Shown here piece after piece: positions 9,650 through 18,263 of a DNA stretch of 64,000 nt (its first letter is position 1; the number at the start of each line of letters is the position of its first letter). Location of the stretch: assembly GCF_003046475.1 (NCBI RefSeq), contig NZ_PZZZ01000001.1, positions 620,001 through 684,000 on the forward strand, written 5' to 3'. The notes below the pieces were generated by a model. That model was not told where the DNA came from. It saw only the letters and a list, made by a program, of their open reading frames with translations, and did no database searches. Both the position numbers and the translations under genes were made by a program. The DNA comes from Mycoplana dimorpha (lineage in GTDB: Bacteria; Pseudomonadota; Alphaproteobacteria; Rhizobiales; Rhizobiaceae).

Positions 9650-10939
9650 TTAGAGCAGCCCCAGCCACCGCGGCAAAGCCAGCGACAGCGCCGGAATGAA
9701 GGCCGTCAGCAGCATTACGGGCAAGGCGACGAAAGCCATCATCCGCAGGGCAGGGCCGACCGCATGGTGGACGGAGACCTTTCCTATCCGGCAGGCCATG
9801 AACAGCACCGGCGCCATGGGCGGGCTGTTCGCCCCGATCACGACCGAAGTCGCGACGATGGCGGCGAAGTGGACCGGATGGACATCGACCGACACCATCA
9901 GCGGCAGCAGAAGCGGCGCGATGACCACCGTGACCGAGACATCGTCGATGAGAGCGCCTGCGACGATCAGGAAGATGTTGACAAGGACGATCACACCGAT
10001 CGGGTTGCTGACGAGCGAGGTGACAAGTTCGGTCAGATCCTGCGGGATCCGCTCGGAAACGAGGATGCGGCCGATCACGAAGGAAAACAGCAGGATCAGC
10101 ACGATCGAGCCGGTGGTCTCGGCTGCGGCAACGGTGCTGTCGCGCAGCCGCGCCAGGCTCATGTCGCGGTAAACGAAAAGGCCGATGCAGACAGCGGCGA
10201 TCACGGCGAAAGCGGCCGCCTCGGTCGGCGTGAAATAGCCGCCGTAAATGCCGCCGATGATGATCACAGGCAGCGAAAGCGCGGGCAGGGTGCGTAGGGC
10301 GATGCGCCGCTTCTCAGTCCCCGTAAGCTTGCGCTCATCGTGGAGCTCATGGATGCGACGGCCGATCTGGCCGCGGTTGAAGAGCATGAGGCCGATCATC
10401 AGCATGATCCCCGGCACGATCGAAGCCGCGAAGCAGGCCGCGACCGACTGCTGGGTCGCCACGGCGAAAAGGATCATGGTGATGGACGGCGGAATAAGGA
10501 TTCCGAGCAACGAGGAGATGCCGAGCAGCGCCGCCGAATAGCCGCGTGGATAGCCGCGCTCTGCCATCGGGTCGATCATCAGCGTCCCGATCGCCGCAAC
10601 GGCCGCCGTGGCCGTGCCGGCGATCGCACCGAAGACCCCGGATGCCCCGACCATGGCATTGCCAAGCCCGCCGCGCCGCCGGCCGATGGCCATTTCGATG
10701 AAGGCGACCAGCCGGCTGGCGATGCCGCCCGACTGCATGAGATAACCCGCCAGGATGAACAGGGGCAGGGCCAGAAGGATGACGGAATTGAGCGATCTGA
10801 AACCCTGGAGCATCAGGGTGTTGAGGTTCACGTCGTAGATCCAGACCAGCGCCGCTACGACGCCGGCAAAGGACCATGCGACAGGAAGGCCGATCCCCAG
10901 AAGGACAAGCAGCAGCCCCAGAACGAGTAACGCCTCCAT
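9650..10939 (-). CDS. TRAP transporter large permease (DctM family)
   Basis: The 12-helix membrane subunit of a tripartite ATP-independent periplasmic transporter, which drives solute uptake with a sodium gradient. It has 429 residues, is hydrophobic throughout, and carries family segments such as FILAGYLMQSGGIASRLVAF, GSGVFGAIAGTATAAVAAIG-like and GILIPPSITMILFAV. The start at 10939 (MEALLVLGLLLVLLG) lies one base after the DctQ stop, so the two are translationally coupled. It is the last gene of the cupin-oxidase-TRAP operon. The substrate is unknown. Confidence 0.93.
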   Translation of the reverse strand: MEALLVLGLLLVLLGIGLPVAWSFAGVVAALVWIYDVNLNTLMLQGFRSLNSVILLALPLFILAGYLMQSGGIASRLVAFIEMAIGRRRGGLGNAMVGASGVFGAIAGTATAAVAAIGTLMIDPMAERGYPRGYSAALLGISSLLGILIPPSITMILFAVATQQSVAACFAASIVPGIMLMIGLMLFNRGQIGRRIHELHDERKLTGTEKRRIALRTLPALSLPVIIIGGIYGGYFTPTEAAAFAVIAAVCIGLFVYRDMSLARLRDSTVAAAETTGSIVLILLFSFVIGRILVSERIPQDLTELVTSLVSNPIGVIVLVNIFLIVAGALIDDVSVTVVIAPLLLPLMVSVDVHPVHFAAIVATSVVIGANSPPMAPVLFMACRIGKVSVHHAVGPALRMMAFVALPVMLLTAFIPALSLALPRWLGLL

Positions 10940-10940
10940 C

Positions 10941-11447
10941 TTAGCTGCTCCTGCCGGAATGTACGATCTGTAGGGCCGCGCGGACGAGGTCGCGCAGCGC
11001 GTAGAGGATTGCCGAAATCGCGGCGAGGGCGAGCGATGCCTGCGCCCACCACAACGGCAGGTCAAGGACCGGAATGGTCTGGGGACGTTTCATGCCCCAG
11101 GCCAGCATTTTCCAGACCCAGTGTGCGAAGAAGCCGGCAATGACGATGGTGAGGGCGGCCACGACGAGACTGTGGATCGCCCTGGCGCGGGGCGCCTTCA
11201 GCGAGCTTGCCAGGAAATCGACGACGAGATGCTCGTTGCGGCGAGAGGCCAGAACCGCCCCCACCATGTAAAGCCAGATCGCCGCGAGAAGGCTCGCCTC
11301 ATGCATGCCAACCAAAGCATAGTTGAAAAGGACCCGGCAGATCACCAGAGCGACCAGCGCAAGCGTAACGATCGCGCTGGTCAAGAGGGCGATCGCGCGC
11401 AAGAGGCAGTCGAACGCCCGGTCGGCTATAGTCAGGAAGGCGATCAC
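10941..11447 (-). CDS. TRAP transporter small permease (DctQ family)
   Basis: A 168-residue protein with four predicted helices, the usual topology of DctQ, which pairs with DctM and couples to the periplasmic binding protein. The conserved segment is EASLLAAIWLYMVGAVLASR followed by EHLVVDFL. The start is GTG at 11447, preceded by GAGGTC. It lies 29 bases after the DctP gene and one base before DctM. Confidence 0.92.
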   Translation of the reverse strand: MIAFLTIADRAFDCLLRAIALLTSAIVTLALVALVICRVLFNYALVGMHEASLLAAIWLYMVGAVLASRRNEHLVVDFLASSLKAPRARAIHSLVVAALTIVIAGFFAHWVWKMLAWGMKRPQTIPVLDLPLWWAQASLALAAISAILYALRDLVRAALQIVHSGRSS

Positions 11448-11476
11448 GTCGACCTCGTTGCGTCAGATGGAAAACA

Positions 11477-12490
11477 TCAGTCGGCGGATGCGTGTTGCCT
11501 GACGAGGTCGAGCAGATCCGCGCCGATTAGCGCTTCCATCTGCGGCCAGACCGTCTCGCGCACGGTGCGCCGCAGCGAGGCGATTTCCTCGTCGGTCAGC
11601 TCGATGTACTTGTGGCCGAGCTTCTTCCATTCCTCGACATAGCCGTCGTCGGCCTGCTTGGCGGCGTCGAACTGTGCGAGCATGACTTTTTCCGCGCCGG
11701 CGGCGACAGCCTGCTGCTGTTCGGGCGAGAGCTTGTCCCAGCTTTCCATGTTGGCGGTCAGGATACCTGTCAGGAACTGCTGGCGGGTATGGACGTAGTC
11801 GGTCAGAACATCGCCGAAGTACTTGTAGTCATAGAAGATCACGTTGGCGCTGTCGCCATCGACGACGCCGGTCTGAATGGCGGAGTAGAGCTCGCCCCAA
11901 TCGATCGTGGCGGTCTGGTAGCCCATGGCCGCGATGGTCTCGGTGAAGGGTGAAACCGGGGGCACGCGGACCTTGAACGTCTTGGCCGCCTCGAAGGTGG
12001 TCGCATGGCCGCCCTTGGTTCCAACCCCGTTGAAGCCTTCCGGCCAGGCGCCGAGATACTTCAACCCGGCATCGGCATAGACCCCGGCCAGAGCGCTGCT
12101 CAGCCAGCCGTCCTTGCCATAGGCCGTCAGGGCCTCAGACCAGTCGGTGAACATATAGGGCGTATAGATCAGCGAAATGCGCTTGTCATAGGAGGTCATC
12201 GGCCAGTTGAGCATCAGATCCACGTCGCCGGCCATCAGAAGGTCGAACACCTCCTGCTGGCCGCCAAGCTCGTTCTGATAGAAGATCTCGAACTTCAGAT
12301 CGCCGTTGGTAGCGGCCTCGATCTCCTTCGCCCAGGTCTCGATCGCATTGCCGGCATCCGAGCCCTTGGCGCCCGAATCCGTCGCGATCTTCAAGGTCGC
12401 GGCCGCTGCCGTTCCGGCCCATGCCGCGCTGGTCATGAGTGCAGCCATCAGGGCCGCTTTTGTCAGGTTACGCATTGCATTCGTCATCAT
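11477..12490 (-). CDS. TRAP transporter substrate-binding protein (DctP family)
   Basis: A periplasmic solute receptor of 337 residues with a signal peptide (about residues 1-30, cleavage near AAAA-TLKIA). The DctP fold is indicated by GGQQEVFDLLMAGDVDLML, the arginine-containing segment AKTFKVRVPPVSPFTETIAAMG (the conserved Arg binds a carboxylate in DctP proteins) and WGELYSAIQTGVVDGDSAN. The ATG at 12490 or the adjacent one at 12487 follows GGGAGGAG. The neighbouring amine-oxidase-like gene suggests an amino-acid or amine-carboxylate ligand, which is inference. Confidence 0.93.
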   Translation of the reverse strand: MMTNAMRNLTKAALMAALMTSAAWAGTAAAATLKIATDSGAKGSDAGNAIETWAKEIEAATNGDLKFEIFYQNELGGQQEVFDLLMAGDVDLMLNWPMTSYDKRISLIYTPYMFTDWSEALTAYGKDGWLSSALAGVYADAGLKYLGAWPEGFNGVGTKGGHATTFEAAKTFKVRVPPVSPFTETIAAMGYQTATIDWGELYSAIQTGVVDGDSANVIFYDYKYFGDVLTDYVHTRQQFLTGILTANMESWDKLSPEQQQAVAAGAEKVMLAQFDAAKQADDGYVEEWKKLGHKYIELTDEEIASLRRTVRETVWPQMEALIGADLLDLVRQHASAD

Positions 12491-12516
12491 GTCTCCTCCC
12501 CGGGGGAAACTTCCCC

Positions 12517-13836
12517 TCAGGCCTCGTGTCGGTTCTTGAAAATCTCGTAAGCGAAGCGCGCCCTCACGCCGATGTCGAGGAACGGCCGCGGCGGGACGGG
12601 CGTCGGCGTGGCGAGGCTGATCATGTCGGCGATCAGCGGGTTGTCCTCGCCAAGCGCCATCTCAGCGGCAAGCCGCCCGCTGATCGTACCCTTCGCGACG
12701 CCGACGGCGTTCTGGCACACCGCGCTCCAGACGTTCGGGGCGACCTGGCCGAAGCCGGGGGTGCCGTTGCGCGACAGGCAGATAAAGCCCGTCCAGGTAT
12801 GCTCCATCGTGACGCCACGGAGCATCGGGAAGCGCTCGTCGAACAGGCGCTGATGCTCCGCGCGGATCTTCAGGCGGCGCTCGTCGGATTGCCGCAGGCC
12901 AGGGCAGAAATGAATGTTCTGTCGGATGAGGATGCGGTTGTCGTTGGTGTAGCGCATGGTGATGCCCGCGAAGGCATTCGCCGGCGTCGAACCCCACGAT
13001 GCGATATTGCCGAGCGCTGCCTGTTCCGCCTCGGTGAGCCGCCGCGAAAGGCTGGCGTGCGCGGCAAAGTTCAGGAGCTTTCCTTTCCAGAAGCCGAAGC
13101 GCATGGCGAGCCCGTTCACAGCCAGGATGGCCTTCGGCGCCTTGACGGAGCCACGCGCGGTCCTGAGCGTGATCGTCGAACCAAAATCCGCCTCGAGCAC
13201 GGGGGAGTTCTCATAGAGCGTCACGTTCTCGGGCAGGTTTTCACCGAGACCGCGATTCAGTGCGGCCGGATTGATGAGGACCGTCCCCGGCGTGTAGACC
13301 GACGCGGCGAAATGGCGGGTGCCCAACCGTTTTGCGGTCTCTTCGCGCCCCAGCCATTCGTAAGGCTCGTTCAGCCGTTCCAACTCCTTGATCGTCGGCC
13401 TGAGGACCTCTTCCGCCCCTCTCTCCGAGCTGGCGGTGTGGTATTTGCCGACCTCGCTCCAGTCGCAGTTAATCCCGTAGCGCTGGACGCACTCGCGAAG
13501 CGAGGAGATCCCTGCCCGCGAGAGCCGCATGTAGGCATTTCCCTTCGCCAGTTCCTCAAGCGACGAACCGACATTGTGGGGCAGGTCGATGGCGAAACCC
13601 GAGTTTCGCCCCGATGCGTTCTCGCCAAGCTGCTGCGCGTCGAAAACGACGATCCTGGCGTTCGGGCGCAACTCGCCCAAACGCCGCGCCGCGCCGATCC
13701 CTGCAAAGCCGGCTCCGATCACGACGACATCGGTGCTGATATCTCCAGACAGCGGCGGTTGAGGCTGACGCGGCGGCAGAAGCGCACTCCAGCCGTTCGT
13801 GCGGTCGTCCTTGGGAAGCAGCGTAATCTGGGTCAT
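12517..13836 (-). CDS. FAD-dependent amine/amino-acid oxidoreductase (DAO family)
   Basis: A 439-residue flavoprotein with the dinucleotide-binding motif GAGFAGIGAARRLGEL (about residues 41-56) followed by GENASGRNSGFAIDLPHN, typical of the DadA/PuuB/SoxB-like oxidases that oxidise primary or secondary amines and D-amino acids. The C-terminal part has the TWTGFICLSRNGTPGFGQ segment found near the flavin in gamma-glutamylputrescine oxidase-like enzymes. It overlaps the cupin gene by 4 bases (ATGA type) and precedes the TRAP genes by 26 bases, so uptake and first oxidation step appear co-expressed. The substrate is not determinable from sequence. Confidence 0.88.
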   Translation of the reverse strand: MTQITLLPKDDRTNGWSALLPPRQPQPPLSGDISTDVVVIGAGFAGIGAARRLGELRPNARIVVFDAQQLGENASGRNSGFAIDLPHNVGSSLEELAKGNAYMRLSRAGISSLRECVQRYGINCDWSEVGKYHTASSERGAEEVLRPTIKELERLNEPYEWLGREETAKRLGTRHFAASVYTPGTVLINPAALNRGLGENLPENVTLYENSPVLEADFGSTITLRTARGSVKAPKAILAVNGLAMRFGFWKGKLLNFAAHASLSRRLTEAEQAALGNIASWGSTPANAFAGITMRYTNDNRILIRQNIHFCPGLRQSDERRLKIRAEHQRLFDERFPMLRGVTMEHTWTGFICLSRNGTPGFGQVAPNVWSAVCQNAVGVAKGTISGRLAAEMALGEDNPLIADMISLATPTPVPPRPFLDIGVRARFAYEIFKNRHEA

Positions 13837-14198
13837 TCGGCAGCTCCCTCAGCCCAGCTTGCCGGCTGAAGGCTGTAGAAGACGAGCGCATCCTTGGAGC
13901 GATAGCGAACCGGAGTGCCGGCCGGTAGCCAGATGGTGTCCATCGGCGCGGCCTCGAGCAGACCGGCGGGGGTCTCGACAGAAAATTCGCCGGAGATCAC
14001 GAGGATCAACTCGTCATATTTGACCTGCCACGGAATGTCCGCATCCCGGAAACGGGCAAAGCCGCCGGCGAGCTCGCTTCGATCCGCCAGCCCGGCAACC
14101 TCCACGACATCCGCCATTTCGGGATAGGCGAAACGCGGCTGAAAATTCAGCGCCGAAAAGCGGTTCACGCGCGCCGGCGCCTTGGCTTGGTCCGTCAT
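13833..14198 (-). CDS. Cupin-domain protein (EutQ-like)
   Basis: A 121-residue single-domain beta-barrel protein. The C-terminal segment YDELILVISGEFSVETPAGLL, then TIWLPAGTPVRYRSKDALVF, matches the pattern of EutQ-type cupins. The usual metal-binding histidines are largely absent in the visible motifs, as in EutQ-like proteins. The start at 14198 is preceded by GGAAGAG. It is the first gene of the operon, divergent from the TetR gene across about 95 bases. A role as accessory enzyme or ligand-binding protein of the pathway is inferred from position only. Confidence 0.78.
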   Translation of the reverse strand: MTDQAKAPARVNRFSALNFQPRFAYPEMADVVEVAGLADRSELAGGFARFRDADIPWQVKYDELILVISGEFSVETPAGLLEAAPMDTIWLPAGTPVRYRSKDALVFYSLQPASWAEGAAE

Positions 14199-14258
14199 CT
14201 TTCTCTTCCACCTGGTCCTTCTGTCTGATCTAAAGGAATTATGATCACAAGACAGATA

Positions 14259-14286
14259 TGTATGGACACATGCATTCCTGTATGGA
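14259..14286. promoter_or_regulatory. Direct repeat in the cupin/TetR divergent promoter
   Basis: TGTATGGA occurs at 14259-14266 and 14279-14286, centres 20 bases apart (about two helical turns), between the divergent cupin and TetR genes. This is a plausible operator for the adjacent TetR protein, but the assignment is inference. Confidence 0.35.
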
Positions 14287-14293
14287 GTTGTCA

Positions 14294-14983
14294 ATGACGA
14301 ACCGCGAATTGATCGAGCGCGTCAGCGCTGCCGCTGGGGAAAATCGCGCCGAGCCGCGACTGACGCGGGCCGACTGGCTCGACAAGGCACTGCATGTCTT
14401 GATCGAAAACGGTATCGATGCGGTCAGGATCACGCGCCTGGCGGATTTGCTTGGAGTGACGCGCGGCAGTTTCTACTGGCACTTCGCAGATCGGGGCGAA
14501 CTGCTCTCGGCGATGCTGAGGGTGTGGGAACAGTCGAATACGGCCAGCGTCATCTGCGCCGCGACGTCGCCGGGCACGCTCGAGGACCGGGTCCTGGCGC
14601 TCTTCATGTGCTGGATCGACCCTGAACTGTTCGATCCCCGGCTCGACTTCGCCGTGCGAGACTGGGCGCGCGGCGATGCCGAACTTCAGGGCATCATCTC
14701 TGCATCCGATCAGCAGCGCATGGATGCGCTCGTCGCCATGTTCGCGGCTCACGGCTTTCCAGAGCGCCAGGCTCTGATCCGTGCGCGCAATTTCTACTAC
14801 ACGCAGATGGGATATTACGCACTGAACACGCGCGAGCCGCTGTCGACCCGCTTGTCCTATCTGTCGACCTATTTTGAGACCTATACGGACGAGAAGCTCA
14901 GCGCCGAAGCCGAGCTCGCCTTCCGTCGGCGGATCATCGCACGCAAGCACCTGTGGGGCGACGAACCAATTCCGCCCTGTTGA
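14294..14983 (+). CDS. TetR-family transcriptional regulator
   Basis: A 229-residue regulator with an N-terminal helix-turn-helix: VRITRLADLLGVTRGSFYWH (about residues 48-67), followed by FADRGELLSAMLR, the usual TetR recognition-helix continuation. The C-terminal ligand domain is all-helical, with no identifiable subfamily. The ATG at 14294 has GGAG 6 bases upstream. It is divergent from the cupin-oxidase-TRAP operon, which it probably controls in response to the imported compound or a product of it. Confidence 0.88.
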   Translation: MTNRELIERVSAAAGENRAEPRLTRADWLDKALHVLIENGIDAVRITRLADLLGVTRGSFYWHFADRGELLSAMLRVWEQSNTASVICAATSPGTLEDRVLALFMCWIDPELFDPRLDFAVRDWARGDAELQGIISASDQQRMDALVAMFAAHGFPERQALIRARNFYYTQMGYYALNTREPLSTRLSYLSTYFETYTDEKLSAEAELAFRRRIIARKHLWGDEPIPPC

Positions 14984-15220
14984 GACGCACTGGCGATATC
15001 CTGGGGGGCGCACGGCGGACGAAGAGGAGGATCGACCGTGGCTGCACGGATCGTCCCACGCAGACCCGTCACCGGCAGGCCGGCGCGGGGAGCGTTAGTG
15101 TCCCGAGGAATTCTTAACTGTGTCGGTGTCGGGAAGGGCCATAGCTTCCAGGACAGGGAACCGCCGCTTGAGCGTTTCCGTGCATTTTGTCGACTGAAAT
15201 GTTCGGGGATCAGGTACTGC

Positions 15221-15490
15221 TCAAGGTGAGCACGCCGCTTCGAACTCGCCAATCACATCTGGAGAATTGTCGGCGCGAAGAACAGCGTCGGCGCCGACGA
15301 GGTCGGGGTCCAGTTCCGCCGCCTGCTTCGTGTACGAAGAGACGAAGAAAGCCTTCTTGCCCTCCCACACGGAACGGCCGTCGACAAGGCCCGGGCACGG
15401 CCGCGCGGTTTCAAAATCTGCCTGCAGGTCTTCAACGGTCGGCTGCGCTGCGGCCGCTGCAAGTGCAGCGGCGAATATGACCGGCAACAT
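15221..15490 (-). CDS. Small secreted protein, unknown function
   Basis: An 89-residue protein beginning MLPVIFAAALAAAAAQ, a clear cleavable signal peptide, followed by a mature part with two cysteines (in RPCPGL and near the C-terminus, EAACSP) that could form a disulfide. AGGGAG lies 8 bases before the ATG at 15490. The stop of the upstream small frame overlaps this start (TGATG), which suggests coupled translation. I recognise no family. Confidence 0.55.
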   Translation of the reverse strand: MLPVIFAAALAAAAAQPTVEDLQADFETARPCPGLVDGRSVWEGKKAFFVSSYTKQAAELDPDLVGADAVLRADNSPDVIGEFEAACSP

Positions 15491-15696
15491 CACTTCATCT
15501 CCCTAAGCTGAACCTCTGGCACAGCAGATTCTGCGGTCCATGTCGACAGATTGCACCACGAGTACACACCCATATGAACCCAAACGGGCCAGCCACCCCA
15601 AATGTTCGGAGCCAACGACAAAACTTCAATACCATTGGGGAGAAGTAGGGGGTGCTCACCGGCCAAGAGATCCTGGCGTGTGGACATCAACGTCAT
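15490..15696 (-). CDS. Possible small protein, unknown function
   Basis: A reading frame of about 68 residues (from ATG 15696; ATG 15687 also possible) that ends in TGA overlapping the ATG of the secreted protein at 15490. The middle is tryptophan-rich (NIWGGWPVWVHMGVYSW). No good ribosome-binding site was found. The codon composition is closer to AT-balanced than in neighbouring genes. The start-stop overlap is the best argument that it is real. Confidence 0.3.
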   Translation of the reverse strand: MTLMSTRQDLLAGEHPLLLPNGIEVLSLAPNIWGGWPVWVHMGVYSWCNLSTWTAESAVPEVQLREMK

Positions 15697-15724
15697 GATT
15701 GTTAAGTAATGCCTCAAGGGCCAG

Positions 15725-15931
15725 TTACCGGATGGCGAAGAACCATTTTGCGTCTTCGGCTTCTTCATCGGTGGCGCGACGATTAACAACCCGGTTCCCG
15801 TCTCGCCGTCGCATCACCAGGCCGGATACGGGCGAGCCATCTTCGAGAGCGACTTCGTCGTCCGCCCAATATGGGCGCCATTCTCGCGAGACACCGAAGA
15901 GCCGGATCCATTCTGAGAACTTCGCCATCAT
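15725..15931 (-). CDS. Small protein, unknown function
   Basis: A 68-residue soluble protein starting MMAKFSEWIRLFGVSREW, with an acidic middle and the C-terminus EEAEDAKWFFAIR. GGGAGG lies 5 bases before the ATG at 15931, a strong start. No family recognised. It is the first of three consecutive tiny frames on the minus strand, downstream of tRNA-Lys. Confidence 0.5.
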   Translation of the reverse strand: MMAKFSEWIRLFGVSREWRPYWADDEVALEDGSPVSGLVMRRRDGNRVVNRRATDEEAEDAKWFFAIR

Positions 15932-16036
15932 GGTGGCCTCCCGGCACGACCATTGCACCGCCCGCAAAGGCGGTAGATTGCGGTAACGCTGACCGCGGCC
16001 CGTAGTTGCTACTTCGTTGATTGTTTTGTTGAATTT

Positions 16037-16112
16037 TGGTGAGCGCGCAGGGATTCGAACCCTGGACCTACTGATTAAAAGTCAGTTGCTCTACCGGCTG
16101 AGCTACGCGCTC
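16037..16112 (-). tRNA. tRNA-Lys (anticodon TTT)
   Basis: Read on the minus strand, the acceptor stem GAGCGCG/CGCGCTC closes a full cloverleaf. The anticodon loop is CTTTTAA (anticodon TTT), the T-loop is GTTCGAATC, and a CCA end is encoded at 16039-16037. Confidence 0.96.
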
Positions 16113-16450
16113 CCTGGCGGGGCGGCTCCCGCGGAAGTGGGCGGACATATAGCAGGCGGCTCTTGCGGGTCAACCCGAAAAAGCGCTTCATCGGCGGGTA
16201 CATGCTGCATTTCGCCGCGATCCCTAAAAGGTGATTGGCCCGCAAGCACTTGGGCGGCTAAGGAGCCAGCCGGATGTCCGCTCCCGCACCAACGGCTGCG
16301 GCGAGAAGCGTGCCTCCGGAAATATGTTTTGTGGGGCACATACACAGAGAAGAAGAAGATCTGAGGCGTGGTCAGGCGATTCTGAAGGATCGCGGAGCGC
16401 TTCAGCCGGGCCGGACGCCGTTCCGGCCGAACGTGTCGCGGAGAGCCTGT

Positions 16451-17200
16451 TTGTCCATCGCCGAAATATCCCTGTTCAGCGCGCTGCTCGCCGGAACCCT
16501 GTCCTTCCTGTCGCCCTGCGTGCTGCCGCTCGTGCCGCCCTACCTGTGCTACATGGCCGGCATCTCCGTCGAGCAGTTCCGGGGCGGAACGGCGGTCGTT
16601 GACGACGGGCGCGCGCGCAAGGCGGTGCTGCTGTCGGCGCTGTTCTTCACGCTCGGCTTCGCCACGGTCTTCGTGGCACTGGGGGCGGGGGCCTCGACGA
16701 TCGGCATGGTGCTGAGGCGGCATCTGGACGTGCTGGCGCAGGTCGGCGGGCTCGTCATCGTCCTGATGGGCCTGCATTTCCTCGGGCTTCTGCGGATCGG
16801 CCTGTTCGCCCGCGAGGCGCGGTTCAAGGGCGGCGGCAAGCCGGCCACCGCATCGGGGGCCTATGTCATGGGCCTCGCCTTCGCCTTCGGCTGGACGCCC
16901 TGCATCGGGCCGGTGCTCGGCGCGATCCTCGGCGTGGCGGCGTCGCGGGACACGGTCGGCGAGGGGGCCTTCCTGCTCGCCGTCTATTCGCTCGGGCTGG
17001 CCGTTCCCTTCTGGATCGCCGCCGGCTTTTCCGGCGCCTTCATGCGGTTCCTGATGCGGTTCCGCAAGCATCTCGGCACGGTCGAGCGCATCATGGGCGT
17101 TCTCCTCGTGCTGACGGGCCTCGCCTTCATGTTCGGCTATATCAGTTCGATCGCCATCTGGTTCCAGCAGACCTTCCCGATCCTCTCGCAGATCGGTTGA
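16451..17200 (+). CDS. ccdA: Cytochrome c biogenesis protein CcdA (DsbD transmembrane family)
   Basis: A 249-residue inner-membrane protein with six helices. It passes reducing equivalents from cytoplasmic thioredoxin across the membrane to periplasmic thiol-reducing proteins used in cytochrome c maturation. The two redox cysteine motifs are visible as LSPCVLPLVPPY (about residues 20-31) and GWTPCIGPVLG (about 150-160). The TTG at 16451 follows GGAGAG; the longer upstream extension is not conserved-looking. It lies between tRNA-Lys and the AEC carrier. Confidence 0.92.
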   Translation: MSIAEISLFSALLAGTLSFLSPCVLPLVPPYLCYMAGISVEQFRGGTAVVDDGRARKAVLLSALFFTLGFATVFVALGAGASTIGMVLRRHLDVLAQVGGLVIVLMGLHFLGLLRIGLFAREARFKGGGKPATASGAYVMGLAFAFGWTPCIGPVLGAILGVAASRDTVGEGAFLLAVYSLGLAVPFWIAAGFSGAFMRFLMRFRKHLGTVERIMGVLLVLTGLAFMFGYISSIAIWFQQTFPILSQIG

Positions 17201-17300
17201 GGGGTCCGCGGCCGTCCATCCGCCCAAAACGGGTTTCGAGAGACGCGGATTTCGGCTAGAGCGGCGCCTGCAGGCAACAGCGGCGGGGGCGCGCAACGGC

Positions 17301-18263
17301 ATGGCGGAAATCACGGGACTGGTATTGCCGTTCTTCGGCATGATCCTGCTCGGCTTCGTGGCCGCCAGGATCACCCGACAGCCGGCCGAGGCGCTCGGCT
17401 GGCTCAACACCTTCATCATCTACATCGCGTTGCCGGCGCTGTTCTTCAAGCTGGTGTCGAAAACGCCGATCGAGCAGCTGACCCGCGTCGACTTCATCCT
17501 CGCCAATGTCAGCGCCACCTACCTCGTCTTCGGCCTGATCTTCGCCGCCGGCCTGTTTCTGAGGCGTGCCACCGTCGGCGAGGCCACCGTGCAGGGACTG
17601 GCGGCCGCCTATGGCAACATCGGCTATATGGGGCCGGGCCTGGCGCTGCTGGCCTTCGGCGAGCCGGCGGCGGTGCCGGTGGCTCTGGTGTTCTGCTTCG
17701 AGAACATGCTGCATTTCATGGCGGCGCCGGCGCTGATGTCGTTGTCGGGCGGAGAAAGGCGCCGCCTCGCCGTCGTCATCGGCGAGATCGTCCGGCGGAT
17801 CGTAACGCACCCCTTCATCTTGGCGACCGCGGCTGGCTTCGTCGCCGCATTCTTCGCCTTCGAGGCGCCGGTGCCGCTGCAGCGGCTGATCGACTATCTC
17901 GCGCAGGCCGCCGCGCCCTGTGCGCTGTTCGCAATGGGCGTGACGCTGGCGTTGCGGCCGATCAAGCGCGTACCGGTCGAAATCGGCTACATCGTGCCGG
18001 CGAAGCTGCTGCTTCTGCCGGTGACGATGTACCTGGTGCTGGGGGCAGCCGGGAACTTCGATCCGGTCTGGCTCTACACCGCCGTCCTGCTGGCGGCGTT
18101 GCCGACGGCCACCAACGTCTTCGTCATCGGCCAGCAATACGGTGTCTGGCAGGAGCGCGCCTCGGCGACGATCCTGATCACGACGGTGCTGTCGGTGGCA
18201 ACCGTGACAGCCCTGCTCTACATGATCAAATCAAGCCTGCTGCCCGGGGACCCGTTCCCGTAG
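17301..18263 (+). CDS. AEC-family permease (auxin efflux carrier-like)
   Basis: A 320-residue membrane protein with about ten helices in two five-helix halves. The N-terminal segment LPFFGMILLGFVAARI and the unwound-helix region AAYGNIGYMGPGLAL are typical of bacterial AEC/malonate-type carriers. Known members carry malonate or other carboxylates, and the substrate here is unknown. The 3' end overlaps the 3' end of the convergent monooxygenase gene by 33 bases. Confidence 0.88.
   Translation: MAEITGLVLPFFGMILLGFVAARITRQPAEALGWLNTFIIYIALPALFFKLVSKTPIEQLTRVDFILANVSATYLVFGLIFAAGLFLRRATVGEATVQGLAAAYGNIGYMGPGLALLAFGEPAAVPVALVFCFENMLHFMAAPALMSLSGGERRRLAVVIGEIVRRIVTHPFILATAAGFVAAFFAFEAPVPLQRLIDYLAQAAAPCALFAMGVTLALRPIKRVPVEIGYIVPAKLLLLPVTMYLVLGAAGNFDPVWLYTAVLLAALPTATNVFVIGQQYGVWQERASATILITTVLSVATVTALLYMIKSSLLPGDPFP

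Noticed and set aside
16017-16364. Plus-strand frame containing GIRTLDLLIKSQLLYRLSYA
   Set aside because: It is the reverse complement of tRNA-Lys read as protein.
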